From NCBI GenBank assembly GCA_964544595.1, contig CAZJBM010000001.1:124001-188000 (forward strand): a DNA stretch of 64,000 nt, given 5' to 3'. The DNA comes from JAGBWK01 sp964544595. GTDB lineage: Bacteria > Bacteroidota > Bacteroidia > Bacteroidales > Muribaculaceae. The position numbers were made by a program, and so were the translations under genes. A model generated the notes under the pieces. It saw only the letters and a list, made by a program, of their open reading frames with translations. It did not search any database and was not told the DNA's origin. Positions 15,111 through 24,677 of the stretch are shown piece after piece; position 1 is the first letter of the stretch, and each line of letters begins with the position of its first letter.

Positions 15111-17579
15111 ATGAGATTATCCGACCTCAATACAGGTGAAAAGGCCATAATAGTTAAGATATTAGGTTACGGCGCATTTCGCAAGCGCGTCATGGAGATG
15201 GGCTTTGTGAAGGGTCGTGAGATTACGGCGGTGCTCAATGCCCCGCTCCGCGACCCCGTGAAATATCGGCTGATGGATTACGAGGTGTCGCTTCGGCGCA
15301 GTGAAGCCGGGATGATAGAGGTTGTGCCCCTATCGGAGTATAGCGACACGACCGACATGAAAAACGCGGGCGCCCGAATCGACGATAACGACGACGTCTA
15401 TGAGAATTCGCTGCCGCGTCAAAGCCACACAATCAATGTGGCTCTTATCGGCAACCCCAATTGCGGCAAGACGTCGCTCTTCAATATCGCCTCCGGGGCT
15501 CAGGAGCATGTGGGCAATTACAGCGGCGTGACCGTCGATTGCAAGCACGGCACTTTCAAATACCGCGGATACACCTTCAACCTGGTTGACCTTCCCGGCA
15601 CCTACTCCCTCTCGGCTTATTCTCCCGAAGAGTTATATGTGCGCAATTACCTGAAGGACAATAACCCCGACATTATCCTTAACGTGGTCGACGCCTCCAA
15701 TCTCGAACGCAATCTGTATCTTACGACCGAGCTTATCGATATGGATCACCCCATGGTGATCGCGCTCAACGTCTACGACGAGTTCAAGAAGTCAGGTAAG
15801 CGTCTCGACTATAAGACTCTTGGCAAAATGATAGGTGTGCCTATAGTGCCTACGGTCTCGCGCGGCGGCGAAGGTATCGACAAGCTGTTCGACACTGTCA
15901 TCGACGTGTACGAGGGGCGCGACAAGTCGGTGCGCCACGTCCACGTGCGCCTTTCTGAGGATACCGAGCGGGCTATATCCGAGGTTAAGAAAGCTATTAA
16001 GGCCGACCACTCGATCCATCGCGGCTTCTCGCCCCATTATCTTGCCATTAAGCTGCTTGAGCGCGACAAGGAGGTCGAAAAAATCATTTCGGAGGCCAAC
16101 GACGCGAAAAATATCATGGCTCTCCGCGATAAAGCCGCCGCGCGGCTCGAAACGGTTTCGTCGGAGGATATTCCGGCCCTGATAGCCAACGCTAAATACG
16201 GTTTCATCTCCGGAGCTTTGGCCGAGACCATGACGCAGAGCGAGAACGACAAGGTAACCACCACCCACATTATCGATACGTTTGTCACCAACCGTCTCTT
16301 CGGCTTCCCGATATTCATCCTTATAATGCTATTCATCTTCTGGATGACATTCTACATCGGAGCTTTCCCGATGGAGTGGATTGAGAGCGGCTGTTCGTGG
16401 CTCGGCGAGATAGTGAATGAAAATTTGCCTGTCGGCCCTTTAAAAGATATGATTTCCGACGGCATCATCGGCGGTGTCGGCGGCGTTATCGTCTTTTTGC
16501 CCAACATATTGATACTATATTTCTTCATTTCATTCATGGAGGATTCAGGCTACATGGCCCGCGCCGCCTTCATTATGGATAAGCTGATGCACAAGATCGG
16601 GCTTCACGGTAAGTCGTTCATCCCCTTAGTGATGGGCTTCGGGTGCAACGTGCCGTCGGTGATGGCTTGCCGCACAATCGAAAGCCGCTCCAGCCGCATG
16701 ATCACTATTCTTATCAATCCGTTCTTCTCTTGCTCGGCGCGCTTGCCTATCTACGTGCTCCTCGTCGGCACATTCTTCAGCTCTCACGCGGCCTTGATGT
16801 TTCTGCTGATATATTTGCTCGGCATCTTGGTGGCCGTGGTCACTGCCCGTATGTTGCGCAGTTTCGTGTTCAAGAAAGATGAGACGCCGTTTGTGATGGA
16901 ACTCCCCCCTTACCGTATCCCTACGCTTAAATCTACCTTTCGCCATACGTGGTGGAAGGGCCAGCAGTATCTTAAGAAGATGGGCGGCATCATCTTGATA
17001 GCCAGTTTGATAGTCTGGGCGTTGAATTACTTCCCTCGTCATAATCAAGATGTTGCCCGGCAAGAGGCCGTCGAGCGCGTTATTGATGAGTCTGTCGACA
17101 ATCCGGTCGCCGACACTCTCGATAAGGCCGAGGTCGTGAAAATGAACGATGTCGCTGACGATGCTATCGACCTGTCGCGCGACTCTTATCTCGAAGCTAT
17201 CGGCAAGGCGATCAACCCGATGTTTAAGCCGCTCGGATTCTCGTGGCGCGCCTCCGTCGCCCTCCTTGCCGGCATCCCGGCTAAGGAGATAGTGGTGTCT
17301 ACCTTGGGCGTTCTTTACACCGGCGAGGAGGAAGTCGCCGACGAGACTCTCGGCCAGCGACTGACAGCGCCCAACCCATCGACCGGCGAGCCCGACTTCA
17401 CCCGCGCCTCGGCTCTCTCATTCATAATATTCGCGCTGCTCTACTGCCCCTGCATCGCGACGATTGTGGCGGTGGTGCGCGAGACCCACAGTTGGAAATA
17501 CGGTCTATTCTCCGTTTTCTACAACACCGCGGTGGCGTGGATTATCGCCTTTTTGGCGTACAGAATCGCGCTTTTTTAA
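15111..17579 (+). CDS. feoB: FeoA-FeoB fused ferrous iron transporter
   Basis: Imports Fe(II) across the inner membrane. The 822-aa protein carries a FeoA SH3-like domain (~1-75, MRLSDLNTGEKAII...KYRLMDYEVSLRRSEAG) fused to FeoB. The G-protein domain has G1 GNPNCGKTS (~123-131), G3 DLPGTYSLS and G4 NVYD. The membrane part carries Gate motifs around MEDSGYMARAAFIMDK and GFGCNVPSVMACR, and about 8-9 helices. The frame is open back to a TTG at 15060, but the FeoA homology starts at ATG 15111. A large loop between helices near 660-710 is acidic and variable. Regulation by iron is likely through the upstream direct repeats. Confidence 0.95.
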   Translation: MRLSDLNTGEKAIIVKILGYGAFRKRVMEMGFVKGREITAVLNAPLRDPVKYRLMDYEVSLRRSEAGMIEVVPLSEYSDTTDMKNAGARIDDNDDVYENSLPRQSHTINVALIGNPNCGKTSLFNIASGAQEHVGNYSGVTVDCKHGTFKYRGYTFNLVDLPGTYSLSAYSPEELYVRNYLKDNNPDIILNVVDASNLERNLYLTTELIDMDHPMVIALNVYDEFKKSGKRLDYKTLGKMIGVPIVPTVSRGGEGIDKLFDTVIDVYEGRDKSVRHVHVRLSEDTERAISEVKKAIKADHSIHRGFSPHYLAIKLLERDKEVEKIISEANDAKNIMALRDKAAARLETVSSEDIPALIANAKYGFISGALAETMTQSENDKVTTTHIIDTFVTNRLFGFPIFILIMLFIFWMTFYIGAFPMEWIESGCSWLGEIVNENLPVGPLKDMISDGIIGGVGGVIVFLPNILILYFFISFMEDSGYMARAAFIMDKLMHKIGLHGKSFIPLVMGFGCNVPSVMACRTIESRSSRMITILINPFFSCSARLPIYVLLVGTFFSSHAALMFLLIYLLGILVAVVTARMLRSFVFKKDETPFVMELPPYRIPTLKSTFRHTWWKGQQYLKKMGGIILIASLIVWALNYFPRHNQDVARQEAVERVIDESVDNPVADTLDKAEVVKMNDVADDAIDLSRDSYLEAIGKAINPMFKPLGFSWRASVALLAGIPAKEIVVSTLGVLYTGEEEVADETLGQRLTAPNPSTGEPDFTRASALSFIIFALLYCPCIATIVAVVRETHSWKYGLFSVFYNTAVAWIIAFLAYRIALF

Positions 17580-17584
17580 CGCGT

Positions 17585-17660
17585 TTTAGTGCACTTTTTG
17601 CGCATTTTTTGCGCGTTTTTGCGCGAAAATGTGGTCAAAATTGACGTAAAATGCACTAAA
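17585..17660 (+). terminator. Inverted repeat and TTTTTGCGC tandem repeats after feoB
   Basis: TTTAGTGCA (from 17585) pairs with TGCACTAAA (ending 17660). Between them the unit TTTTTGCGC repeats about three times and a CATTTT/AAAATG inner stem can form. It would act as a stem-type terminator or stability element for the feoB mRNA; no good T-tail follows, so the call is moderate. Confidence 0.4.
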
Positions 17661-17692
17661 AAATCACTAAATTCGCGATGATTCAACCTTCA

Positions 17693-17700
17693 TAATTTCG
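17693..17700 (+). promoter_or_regulatory. -7-like box before secreted protein
   Basis: TAATTTCG, one base off TAnnTTTG, 18 bp before the ATG at 17719. Confidence 0.35.
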
Positions 17701-17718
17701 GAATTAAGTAAGTATTTT

Positions 17719-18852
17719 ATGAAACGATACATATTAAGCGCGGCCATCGCCCTGGTCGCCTCGTTGATAGGCGCTGAAGCGCAGTCGCCGCTGTCCGCGC
17801 CCCCTCAAAAACAATCTTCATCACGCGCTCAGAAGACTGCGCCGGCGCGAAAAAAACGTTCAACCCCCGCCGCTGCCTCATCTCCAAGAAGCTCACAGCC
17901 AAGGCGTTCGGTGCTCTACAACCTCGGCGCGGGGGAGGAGCTGTATATAGGCGAATGTAACGTCGCGATGAAGGGCGGGAAGAAGAATTTCGTATGCATC
18001 ACCCACAACAAGAACAGCGATAAGTACTCGCTGATATTCAACGGCGCGACAAAGATTTCGGGCGCCGACTACATTTACGCCGAAAATCTCGACCCCGACA
18101 ATTACGATAACTGCAGTTATGTCTACGGTAAGAATGACAATAGGCATGCCGTAGTCAACGGAGTGACCTATGGGCCTTATAATTGCGGAGTTGCGGTCGG
18201 CGGAGGGCCTGAACTTGGTGTGTTGTCTTTGTACCGCAACGATAATTGGACCTCGTACTATGGAGGAGAGGCCATTGACCTGAACGCCCAATGCTATAAG
18301 CGTAAAAACGAATTCGAGCCGAAAAAGCTGACAAGCGTGAACGGCAAACACTCGTTGATCGCCACCGGATTCAACTCTTATATACTCGACGGCACGAAGT
18401 ACACGCCCACTTCTTCTCCCGATAAATATGTCGCCGTCGACATAATGCTGTATCCTTCGGGCAACGCGGTTCTGCGATTTATCGACGACAACTACAACTC
18501 TGATTACTACTCCCTTAAAAACGGCAAGAGCACAAAAATGGCCTCCAATATGTATTTCAGATATAACGACGGGGCTTTCGTGAATCAGCTTGATGAGGGC
18601 AACGTTATTATGGAATGGAGTAACTATTGTAATCCTAACTGGGCGGACGATTACAATTACGTGCGCAAAGTGAAGGATGCGAGCGGACGACACACGATCG
18701 AAACGTCGGGCATGTATGACTTCGTGATGATCGATGACAAGTCATACGGCAAGTCGTGCGCGCTCAACGTATGGTACATCCCTGAGGACAACGCTTTCCG
18801 CTGGACAGCGGTAGAGGGCAATGAGCTTGTGGTTTACAACTATTCACTGTAA
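17719..18852 (+). CDS. uncharacterised exported protein
   Basis: 377 aa with a signal peptide (1-22, ending GAEAQS), then a low-complexity Ser/Ala/Pro/Lys/Arg region (~23-65), then a ~300-residue domain rich in Tyr, Asn and Asp. The domain shows loosely repeated units around short N-G-turn-Tyr motifs (VNGVTYGPY, LDGTKYTPT, LKNGKSTK, IDDKSYGKS), which suggests a beta-propeller or WG-repeat-like fold. I do not recognise the family. It is 12 bp upstream of a second exported gene and probably co-transcribed. No lipobox, no type IX tail. Confidence 0.75.
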   Translation: MKRYILSAAIALVASLIGAEAQSPLSAPPQKQSSSRAQKTAPARKKRSTPAAASSPRSSQPRRSVLYNLGAGEELYIGECNVAMKGGKKNFVCITHNKNSDKYSLIFNGATKISGADYIYAENLDPDNYDNCSYVYGKNDNRHAVVNGVTYGPYNCGVAVGGGPELGVLSLYRNDNWTSYYGGEAIDLNAQCYKRKNEFEPKKLTSVNGKHSLIATGFNSYILDGTKYTPTSSPDKYVAVDIMLYPSGNAVLRFIDDNYNSDYYSLKNGKSTKMASNMYFRYNDGAFVNQLDEGNVIMEWSNYCNPNWADDYNYVRKVKDASGRHTIETSGMYDFVMIDDKSYGKSCALNVWYIPEDNAFRWTAVEGNELVVYNYSL

Positions 18853-18864
18853 GAAAATCGACGG

Positions 18865-19542
18865 ATGCAATCATTGCTTATCGCGCTGCTGACCGCTGTC
18901 GCCGGATATTTCGGGCAATATCCCCGCGAAGCCGACGAAGCGATACACTACGCGGCCCGTAATCGCGCGGAAATCGAGTCGATAACCGATTATCTGTCGC
19001 GAAGCGAGGGGTTAGAGGCAATGTGCATCGCGGCTCCTGAGATAAGCCAATATTCCAAACTTTACGATGCGGCTGAGGTGTATGCCTTAGCCGCATTGTA
19101 CGTAAGCGCGGGGAGGTCGGATTTCAGTGTGGGGCCGTTTCAGATGAAGCCGTCATTTGCCGAGGACGTGGAGCGCAGGGTTGAGGCTGACGCCTCGCTC
19201 AGAAAGCGATATGCAAAGCTCATCATCGCTGATGAAGGGCGTAAAGGGCGGGGCATAAGGGTGTCGCGGCTGTCGTCGCTGAAGTGGCAGATCGTTTATT
19301 TATCGGCTTTCTACGACATCGCGCGGCAAAAAACCTCGAATATCGTATTCAAAGACGCGGAGGAGCGCGTGAGATATTACGCCACGCTCTACAACGGAGG
19401 GATGGGGCTGACCCGACAACAGGTGGAGTCGAGGCAGCGCGTAAAGCAATTCCCTCGCCGAGGGAGCGTGAAATTCAATTACGCCTCGATCGCGGCTGAA
19501 TATCTCGCGAAAGATGAGTATTGCCGCTTTTTGAGGAAATAG
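18865..19542 (+). CDS. Lysozyme/transglycosylase-like exported protein of unknown function
   Basis: 225 aa, hydrophobic start (possible signal or anchor at 1-18). The pattern APEISQYSKLYDAAEV (~52-67), then RSDFSVGPFQMKPSF (~85-99) and YYATLYNGGMG (~171-181) resembles the Glu region, GPFQ(M) block and Tyr-Asn-Gly-Gly block of family 23-type lytic transglycosylases. A candidate catalytic residue is the Glu in PEISQY. No biochemical role can be claimed. It is tightly linked to the preceding exported gene and ends 14 bp from convergent mutS2. Confidence 0.7.
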   Translation: MQSLLIALLTAVAGYFGQYPREADEAIHYAARNRAEIESITDYLSRSEGLEAMCIAAPEISQYSKLYDAAEVYALAALYVSAGRSDFSVGPFQMKPSFAEDVERRVEADASLRKRYAKLIIADEGRKGRGIRVSRLSSLKWQIVYLSAFYDIARQKTSNIVFKDAEERVRYYATLYNGGMGLTRQQVESRQRVKQFPRRGSVKFNYASIAAEYLAKDEYCRFLRK

Positions 19543-19556
19543 AGGGCAGGGAAGGG

Positions 19557-22022
19557 TTATTCGAGGGTGACGACAGTGATGCCCGCTCCGCCAAACTGCA
19601 CATGCTCATCGCGATATGACGCCACGCCGGGAACGGCGTTGAGATACTGACGTATACTTTGGCGCAACGCCCCGGTGCCGGTGCCGTGAAGTATGCGCAC
19701 CTCGCCGGCCGAGAACTGGATAGCGTCGTCGATGAAGTAGGTGACTGCCTGCAACGCCTCGTCGACGCGCATGCCTCTGACGTCGATCTCGCGGTTGAAG
19801 TTGAGCTGGCGATCGCGGCTGCTGGCTGAGGTCTGGGTTGAGATGTAGGAGGAGACTTGCGACGCTGAGGTCTGAGGCTTGGAAAGTGTGCGGCGAAGAC
19901 GATCGGTTTTCACAGTGGTCTTCATTACGCCGAAGCTAACTACCGCGTTTTTGCCGTTAATTTCCATGATAGTGCCAACTGTAGACTGTCCTTCGAGCTT
20001 CACGTTGTCGCCGACCTGGAGCGGACGCTCTTCCTGAACCGGTTTCGCCGCGAGAGGCTCTTGTCGGCGGCGTTTCTGCTTATGCTTCTTATTGAGAAGA
20101 GGATGGTCGGCTGCAAGATTTTCCTGGAGCAGAGCGGCCTTTTCATCAGCCAGTTTCTGGCGCAAGGCTTTGGTTTTCTCCTTATCGGCCTGCGCGTTGC
20201 GGATTTCGCGGATAGTGCGCTCGACCGAGGCGTTGCTCTCCTCGATGATGCGCTTGGCTTCGCCCTGGGCCTCTTTAATGATTTCCTTACGCTTGGCGCG
20301 CAGCGACTCGGCGTCCTCCTCGTATTGGGCCAACACGGAGTCAATCCGCTTCTCCTTCTGCTTGATAGACTCGCGCTTATTCTCCCAATATCGGCGGTCG
20401 CGGGCAATATCGAGAAGGTAGCGGTCGAGCTTCACGTAGTCGCTGCCGGCGATCTCCTCGGCGTCGGCTATAATTGAGGCCGGGAGCCCCGTCTTGCGCG
20501 CGATCTCGATAGCGAATGAGCTGCCGGGGTTGCCGATCGACAATTTGAAGAGCGGTTGCATAAGATGTCGGTCATAGAGCATAGAGCCGTTGATCAGACC
20601 GGGGGTGTCGTCGGCGAAATTCTTAAGATTCTGGTAGTGGGTAGTAATGACTCCCCACATCCCCTTTTCGTTGAAATCCTTTAGGATCGCCTGGGCGATA
20701 GCGCCGCCAATCAGCGGCTCGGTGCCTCCGCCGAACTCGTCGATGAGGAGAAGGGTAGAGGCGTTTCCGCGGGCGAGGAAGAACTTCATGTTGCGCAAGT
20801 GGGAGCTATACGTACTGAGGTCGTCTTCAATAGATTGGTCATCGCCAATGTCTATGAAGATGTTGTCGAATATGCCAATATGGGAATTCTCATAGACCGG
20901 GGGGAGAAGACCTACCTGAGTCATATACTGCACGATACCGACTGTTTTGAGGCACACGGATTTGCCACCTGCGTTAGGGCCGGAAATCACCAGAATACGA
21001 TCGCTCGCGGTAAGCCGTATGTCGAGCGGAACAATCTCCTTGCCCTGTTTGCGGAGGGAGAGAAGAAGCACAGGGTGAACGGCATGGAACCAGTCAATTT
21101 CGGCGTTCTGCTCAAGATGAGGCATTTGCCCTCCGATCTCGTTGGCGTAAAGCGCCTTAGCCCTGATGAAGTCGAAAATGCCGAGAATTTCCACCGTAGC
21201 GACGATAAGCTCGGCCTCGGGGCGAATGAGGTCGGTGACTTCTTTGAGTATGCGGGCGATCTCGCGTTTTTCCTCTATCTGAAGCTCACGGATGCGGTTG
21301 TTGGCCTCGACAAGCTCGGCCGGCTCAATGAAAAAGGTCTTTCCGGAGGCAGACTCGTCGTGGACAATACCGCTGATTTTACGCTTATTCATCGGCGAGA
21401 CAGGCAGGACGAGGCGTCCGTCGCGCACCGTAGGGGCGGCGTCGGCCTCAAGGTATCCGCCCTCGATAGCTCTCGACATCACGCGGCGCATAACGGCGCT
21501 CAGCGAAGCCTGAGTGGATGATATTTGGCGGCGTATCTGACCCAATTCTGGCGATGCGGAGTCTTTCACTTCGCCGAAACGGTCGATTGTGCGGTTGATC
21601 AGCGCGGTCACCTGCGGAAAATAGCCGAGCCTGAGCGCGTGAACGTCGAGCAGAGGGAATCGCGAGCGGCCATTCTCGTCGCGGCGTTGGCCGAAAAAGT
21701 CGGCAAGAGAATTGGCTGTTGAGAGCGAAGTGTTGATCTGCAACAGCTCGTCGGGGGCAAGGAAAGTGCCCTCGGCTTTGGCGCGGGCGAGGATGACGCT
21801 GACGTCGGCTATCGATCCGAGCGAGAAATCCTCGGCCCCGGTGATAAGGCCAAGCATCTCAGACGTTTCGCGCAAACGGCGCTCAACGATTGAGTAATCG
21901 GAAGAGAAGGTGAGCAGTCGGGCGGCTGCACGCTTGCCCGGAGCGCTTGAGCAAAGATTCTCAATCTCGGAGCGAACGGCGTCGAAGCCTATTTTGTGTT
22001 CGTAGCTATCGGGATAAATCAT
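19557..22022 (-). CDS. mutS2: MutS2 family ATPase with Smr nuclease domain
   Basis: 821 aa. The ABC-type ATPase core has Walker A GPNAGGKS (~346-353) and Walker B LLIDEFGGGTEP; a long helical coiled coil (~500-640) follows, then a small KOW/SH3-like part, and the C-terminal Smr domain (~740-821, DVRGMRVDEAL and ILHGTGTGALR). MutS2 lacks the mismatch-binding domain. It suppresses homologous recombination and in some bacteria rescues collided ribosomes. Divergent from the m5C methyltransferase gene. Confidence 0.95.
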   Translation of the reverse strand: MIYPDSYEHKIGFDAVRSEIENLCSSAPGKRAAARLLTFSSDYSIVERRLRETSEMLGLITGAEDFSLGSIADVSVILARAKAEGTFLAPDELLQINTSLSTANSLADFFGQRRDENGRSRFPLLDVHALRLGYFPQVTALINRTIDRFGEVKDSASPELGQIRRQISSTQASLSAVMRRVMSRAIEGGYLEADAAPTVRDGRLVLPVSPMNKRKISGIVHDESASGKTFFIEPAELVEANNRIRELQIEEKREIARILKEVTDLIRPEAELIVATVEILGIFDFIRAKALYANEIGGQMPHLEQNAEIDWFHAVHPVLLLSLRKQGKEIVPLDIRLTASDRILVISGPNAGGKSVCLKTVGIVQYMTQVGLLPPVYENSHIGIFDNIFIDIGDDQSIEDDLSTYSSHLRNMKFFLARGNASTLLLIDEFGGGTEPLIGGAIAQAILKDFNEKGMWGVITTHYQNLKNFADDTPGLINGSMLYDRHLMQPLFKLSIGNPGSSFAIEIARKTGLPASIIADAEEIAGSDYVKLDRYLLDIARDRRYWENKRESIKQKEKRIDSVLAQYEEDAESLRAKRKEIIKEAQGEAKRIIEESNASVERTIREIRNAQADKEKTKALRQKLADEKAALLQENLAADHPLLNKKHKQKRRRQEPLAAKPVQEERPLQVGDNVKLEGQSTVGTIMEINGKNAVVSFGVMKTTVKTDRLRRTLSKPQTSASQVSSYISTQTSASSRDRQLNFNREIDVRGMRVDEALQAVTYFIDDAIQFSAGEVRILHGTGTGALRQSIRQYLNAVPGVASYRDEHVQFGGAGITVVTLE

Positions 22023-22108
22023 AACGCGAATTTACGAAAAAAAATATTACTTCGGGCGATAAGGGGGAACGCAATGAGGATAGATTTTCTAAAGTCGGAA
22101 AAAATCGC

Positions 22109-22116
22109 TAACTTTG
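22109..22116 (+). promoter_or_regulatory. -7 box of second R-M operon, sets the start codon
   Basis: TAACTTTG, exact match. Transcription would begin near 22121, after the earlier in-frame ATG at 22074, so ATG 22152 is the plausible start of the methyltransferase. Confidence 0.55.
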
Positions 22117-22151
22117 TGGATAAATTAAATTATAAACATCGCTCGAAGTTA

Positions 22152-23504
22152 ATGGCAAAAGCTAAGCAACATACAGGCGCAGAGGTAAATACAGAGGCAA
22201 TAAGCGAAGTGCTGGGAGACTACACCCCGTCGATGTCAAACGGACCGGAGGAACCGGAGGCCGGGAAGAAACGGCTTCTATCGCTGTTTTCGGGCTGCGG
22301 CGGCATGGACATAGGCTTTGAAGGCGGCTTTATATGCAATCGAAAATCGGTCAGTCCCGAGTCGGGGTGGATCGAGGGGGATGTCAATGCCGACTGGGTA
22401 AAACTCCGCCCAACGCAATTCAAAACCATATTCGCCAACGATATACTCGAAGAGGCTAAAAACTCATGGATCTCGTATATGGTGCCCCGCGGCCATGCCC
22501 CCGAAACATACCATTTCGGGAGCATAGTGGACTATGTTAAGGATTTCAGAGAGGGCAATTCGGTGTTTCCCGACAATATCGATATAGTGACGGGCGGTTT
22601 TCCGTGCCAGGATTTCAGCGTGGCCGGAAAGCGCAAAGGTTTCGAGTCAAACAAAGACCACAACGGAAAACTGTCGGAGTCAATCCCCTCTGAAGAGACC
22701 CGCGGAAAGCTCTATTTCTGGATGAAGCAAGTAATCGACATCACGCGACCGAAGGTTTTCGTGGCCGAAAACGTAAAGGGGCTTATGAATCTCGGAGACG
22801 TGAAGACGATAATACAAAACGATTTCGCGCACGCCGCCGACGAAGGGTACATCGTATTGACGCCGCGAGTGCTTCATGCGGCCAACTACGGAGTCCCCGA
22901 ATCGCGCGAGCGCGTGATATTCATAGGATTGCGCAAGGACGCGCTGCGCAAAGAGGCTATCGAGGCCCTTGAAAAAGATGAAGTGCCCGAGGAATTCAAT
23001 CCATATCCGGCTCCCACGCATGGCTACAACGCCAAAGGGGAGGGGCTGATGGCGCCAGTGGTGTGCGGCGATGTGTTTAAAGACTTGGCAGAGCCGGAAA
23101 ACTCGGCTGACCTGTCGCAGAGTAACTACTCCAAAGCCAAATACATGGGTAGTCATTGTCAGGGCCAGAAGGAAATATCGCTCGACAAGATAGGGCCGAC
23201 AATACGCTCGGAGCATCACGGAAACATTGAGTATCGGCGTCTGTCGGCAGAACATGGCGGCGAAATCAAGAGCGAACTGGACAACGGCCTCAAAGAGCGT
23301 CGCCTCACCCCCAGGGAGTGCGCGCTTATACAGACATTCCCGCCCGACTATAATTTCGTAAGGAAATCGACCGCCACGCCTAAGTCGAAGTTCGCGGTCA
23401 GCGCTTCGGGCGCGTACAAGGTGATCGGCAACGCTGTTCCGCCCGTGCTCGCCTATAATATAGCGATGAGATTACAAAGCATCTGGGATAAACTTTTCAA
23501 ATAA
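22152..23504 (+). CDS. DNA (cytosine-5-)-methyltransferase of a type II R-M system
   Basis: 450 aa. All m5C methyltransferase motifs are present: motif I SLFSGCGGMDIGF (~44-56), catalytic PCQ in GGFPCQDFSVAGKRKG (Cys ~152), ENV (~206-208), motif VIII ESRERVIFIG, LTPRECALIQTFP, and the final GNAVPPVLA. The target-recognition region is between about 290 and 370. The frame stays open upstream to 21996, but this overlaps the divergent mutS2 and the promoter, so ATG 22152 is chosen. The endonuclease gene follows 11 bp downstream. Composition is like the host, so older resident or donor of similar GC. Confidence 0.94.
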   Translation: MAKAKQHTGAEVNTEAISEVLGDYTPSMSNGPEEPEAGKKRLLSLFSGCGGMDIGFEGGFICNRKSVSPESGWIEGDVNADWVKLRPTQFKTIFANDILEEAKNSWISYMVPRGHAPETYHFGSIVDYVKDFREGNSVFPDNIDIVTGGFPCQDFSVAGKRKGFESNKDHNGKLSESIPSEETRGKLYFWMKQVIDITRPKVFVAENVKGLMNLGDVKTIIQNDFAHAADEGYIVLTPRVLHAANYGVPESRERVIFIGLRKDALRKEAIEALEKDEVPEEFNPYPAPTHGYNAKGEGLMAPVVCGDVFKDLAEPENSADLSQSNYSKAKYMGSHCQGQKEISLDKIGPTIRSEHHGNIEYRRLSAEHGGEIKSELDNGLKERRLTPRECALIQTFPPDYNFVRKSTATPKSKFAVSASGAYKVIGNAVPPVLAYNIAMRLQSIWDKLFK

Positions 23505-23515
23505 CCGGGGAGGCT

Positions 23516-24613
23516 GTGGATAGCTACAGATCGGAAAATCAGGATAAGCCTAAGACACCGAGTGATTTCAAGGAACTGATGGCGAGAACGGAGCGATGGC
23601 TTAACGACCTGTCGCACCGCGACCCTTCACGATTCAAAGGCATCTCGGCCCACGATTTAGAGGAGATAACGCTCGAAACGATGAAGCGGGTATGCAAGGG
23701 CACGCCGTTCGCTCCCGAAGATTTCATACTGGTATCGGGGCAGACTTTCCCCGACATAGTGGTGGCCAACACATACGGCGTAGAAGTAAAATCGACGCAG
23801 GCCGACCACTGGAAAAGCACCGGTAGCAGCATAGTAGAGAGCACCAGAAACCGGAATGTGGAGAATATCTATATGCTGTTCGGCAAATTAGGGGGCGAAG
23901 TAGAGTTTCGCTGCCGCCCCTATCAGGATTGCCTGTATGACATCACGGTCACTCACTCCCCTCGTTATCTGATAGACATGAATATCGAGGAGGAGGACAC
24001 GATTTTCGCCAAAATGGGTATCGGATACGATGAATTGCGAAATTCGCCAAAACCGATATCGAGTGTACGCAAGTATTACCGCGACAAGGCAAAGGCCGAC
24101 AACCGCAATGAAATGCCCTGGTGGCTTGACGAAAGCCCTGAGGAGAATCAGGAGATGATGTTGAGGTTTTGGGGGTCGCTGACCCAAAACGAAAAAGAGC
24201 GAATCAGGAGGCAGATCTATATTCTCTTCCCGGAGCGGATAATAAAGAAGGATTATTCGGAGCCGGCAATGTGGCTCGTAGCATATCACAAAGTCGTGTG
24301 CCCCAATATGCGCGACCTATTCAGCGCGGGAGGCACAGCCAAATATTTGAACGGCCAACCATTGCCAAAACCAGTTCCCGCAATCGTGAAGCGATTTCTC
24401 GATATGGCAAAATATGCCCCAAGCGTAATCGAAGATAACAAAGAGATAGTCGAGCTTTACAATCCCGCGATTTGCCCTAATGTCGCCACGCCGACCCCGG
24501 CAGTGTCGGAAGCATGGGTCGCGGAGGTGGATAAGCTTATGAAAGCCAACTTCGGCGCCGACATACACTTCGGGGAATGGGTAGCCAGCGGCAGCACTCT
24601 CTCCACGGATTAG
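23516..24613 (+). CDS. Type II restriction endonuclease, PD-(D/E)xK type
   Basis: 365 aa, GTG start preceded by GGGGAGG, an unusually good ribosome-binding site for this genome, 11 bp after the methyltransferase stop. The sequence has a textbook catalytic motif: P79-D80 in TFPDIVV and E90-V-K92 in GVEVKST, spaced 9 residues apart. Helical N-terminus (~1-60) includes LEEITLETM. The rest shows no match I can name, and I do not know the recognition site. Immediately downstream is a MITE cluster. Confidence 0.85.
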   Translation: MDSYRSENQDKPKTPSDFKELMARTERWLNDLSHRDPSRFKGISAHDLEEITLETMKRVCKGTPFAPEDFILVSGQTFPDIVVANTYGVEVKSTQADHWKSTGSSIVESTRNRNVENIYMLFGKLGGEVEFRCRPYQDCLYDITVTHSPRYLIDMNIEEEDTIFAKMGIGYDELRNSPKPISSVRKYYRDKAKADNRNEMPWWLDESPEENQEMMLRFWGSLTQNEKERIRRQIYILFPERIIKKDYSEPAMWLVAYHKVVCPNMRDLFSAGGTAKYLNGQPLPKPVPAIVKRFLDMAKYAPSVIEDNKEIVELYNPAICPNVATPTPAVSEAWVAEVDKLMKANFGADIHFGEWVASGSTLSTD

Positions 24614-24624
24614 AGGATCTATAT

Positions 24625-24664
24625 ATAATATATTTACGATATAATATATTTACGATACTTACTT
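24625..24664 (+). repeat. 16-bp tandem repeat plus solo MITE end
   Basis: ATAATATATTTACGAT occurs twice in tandem (24625-24640, 24641-24656) and then continues into ACTTACTTA, the right-end sequence of the neighbouring MITE family. It looks like a partial duplication of a MITE end beside the full copy. Confidence 0.55.
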
Positions 24665-24677
24665 AGCAGCTCGGAGA

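Noticed and set aside
17705..17716. TAAGTAAGTATT just before ATG 17719 as another MITE copy
   Set aside because: Only 11-12 bp match the MITE end and no second end was found; it may be chance or an old solo end.
17893..18693. 266-codon minus-strand ORF in the exported-protein gene
   Set aside because: Val/Ile/Arg-rich shadow; the plus strand has a signal peptide and -7 box.
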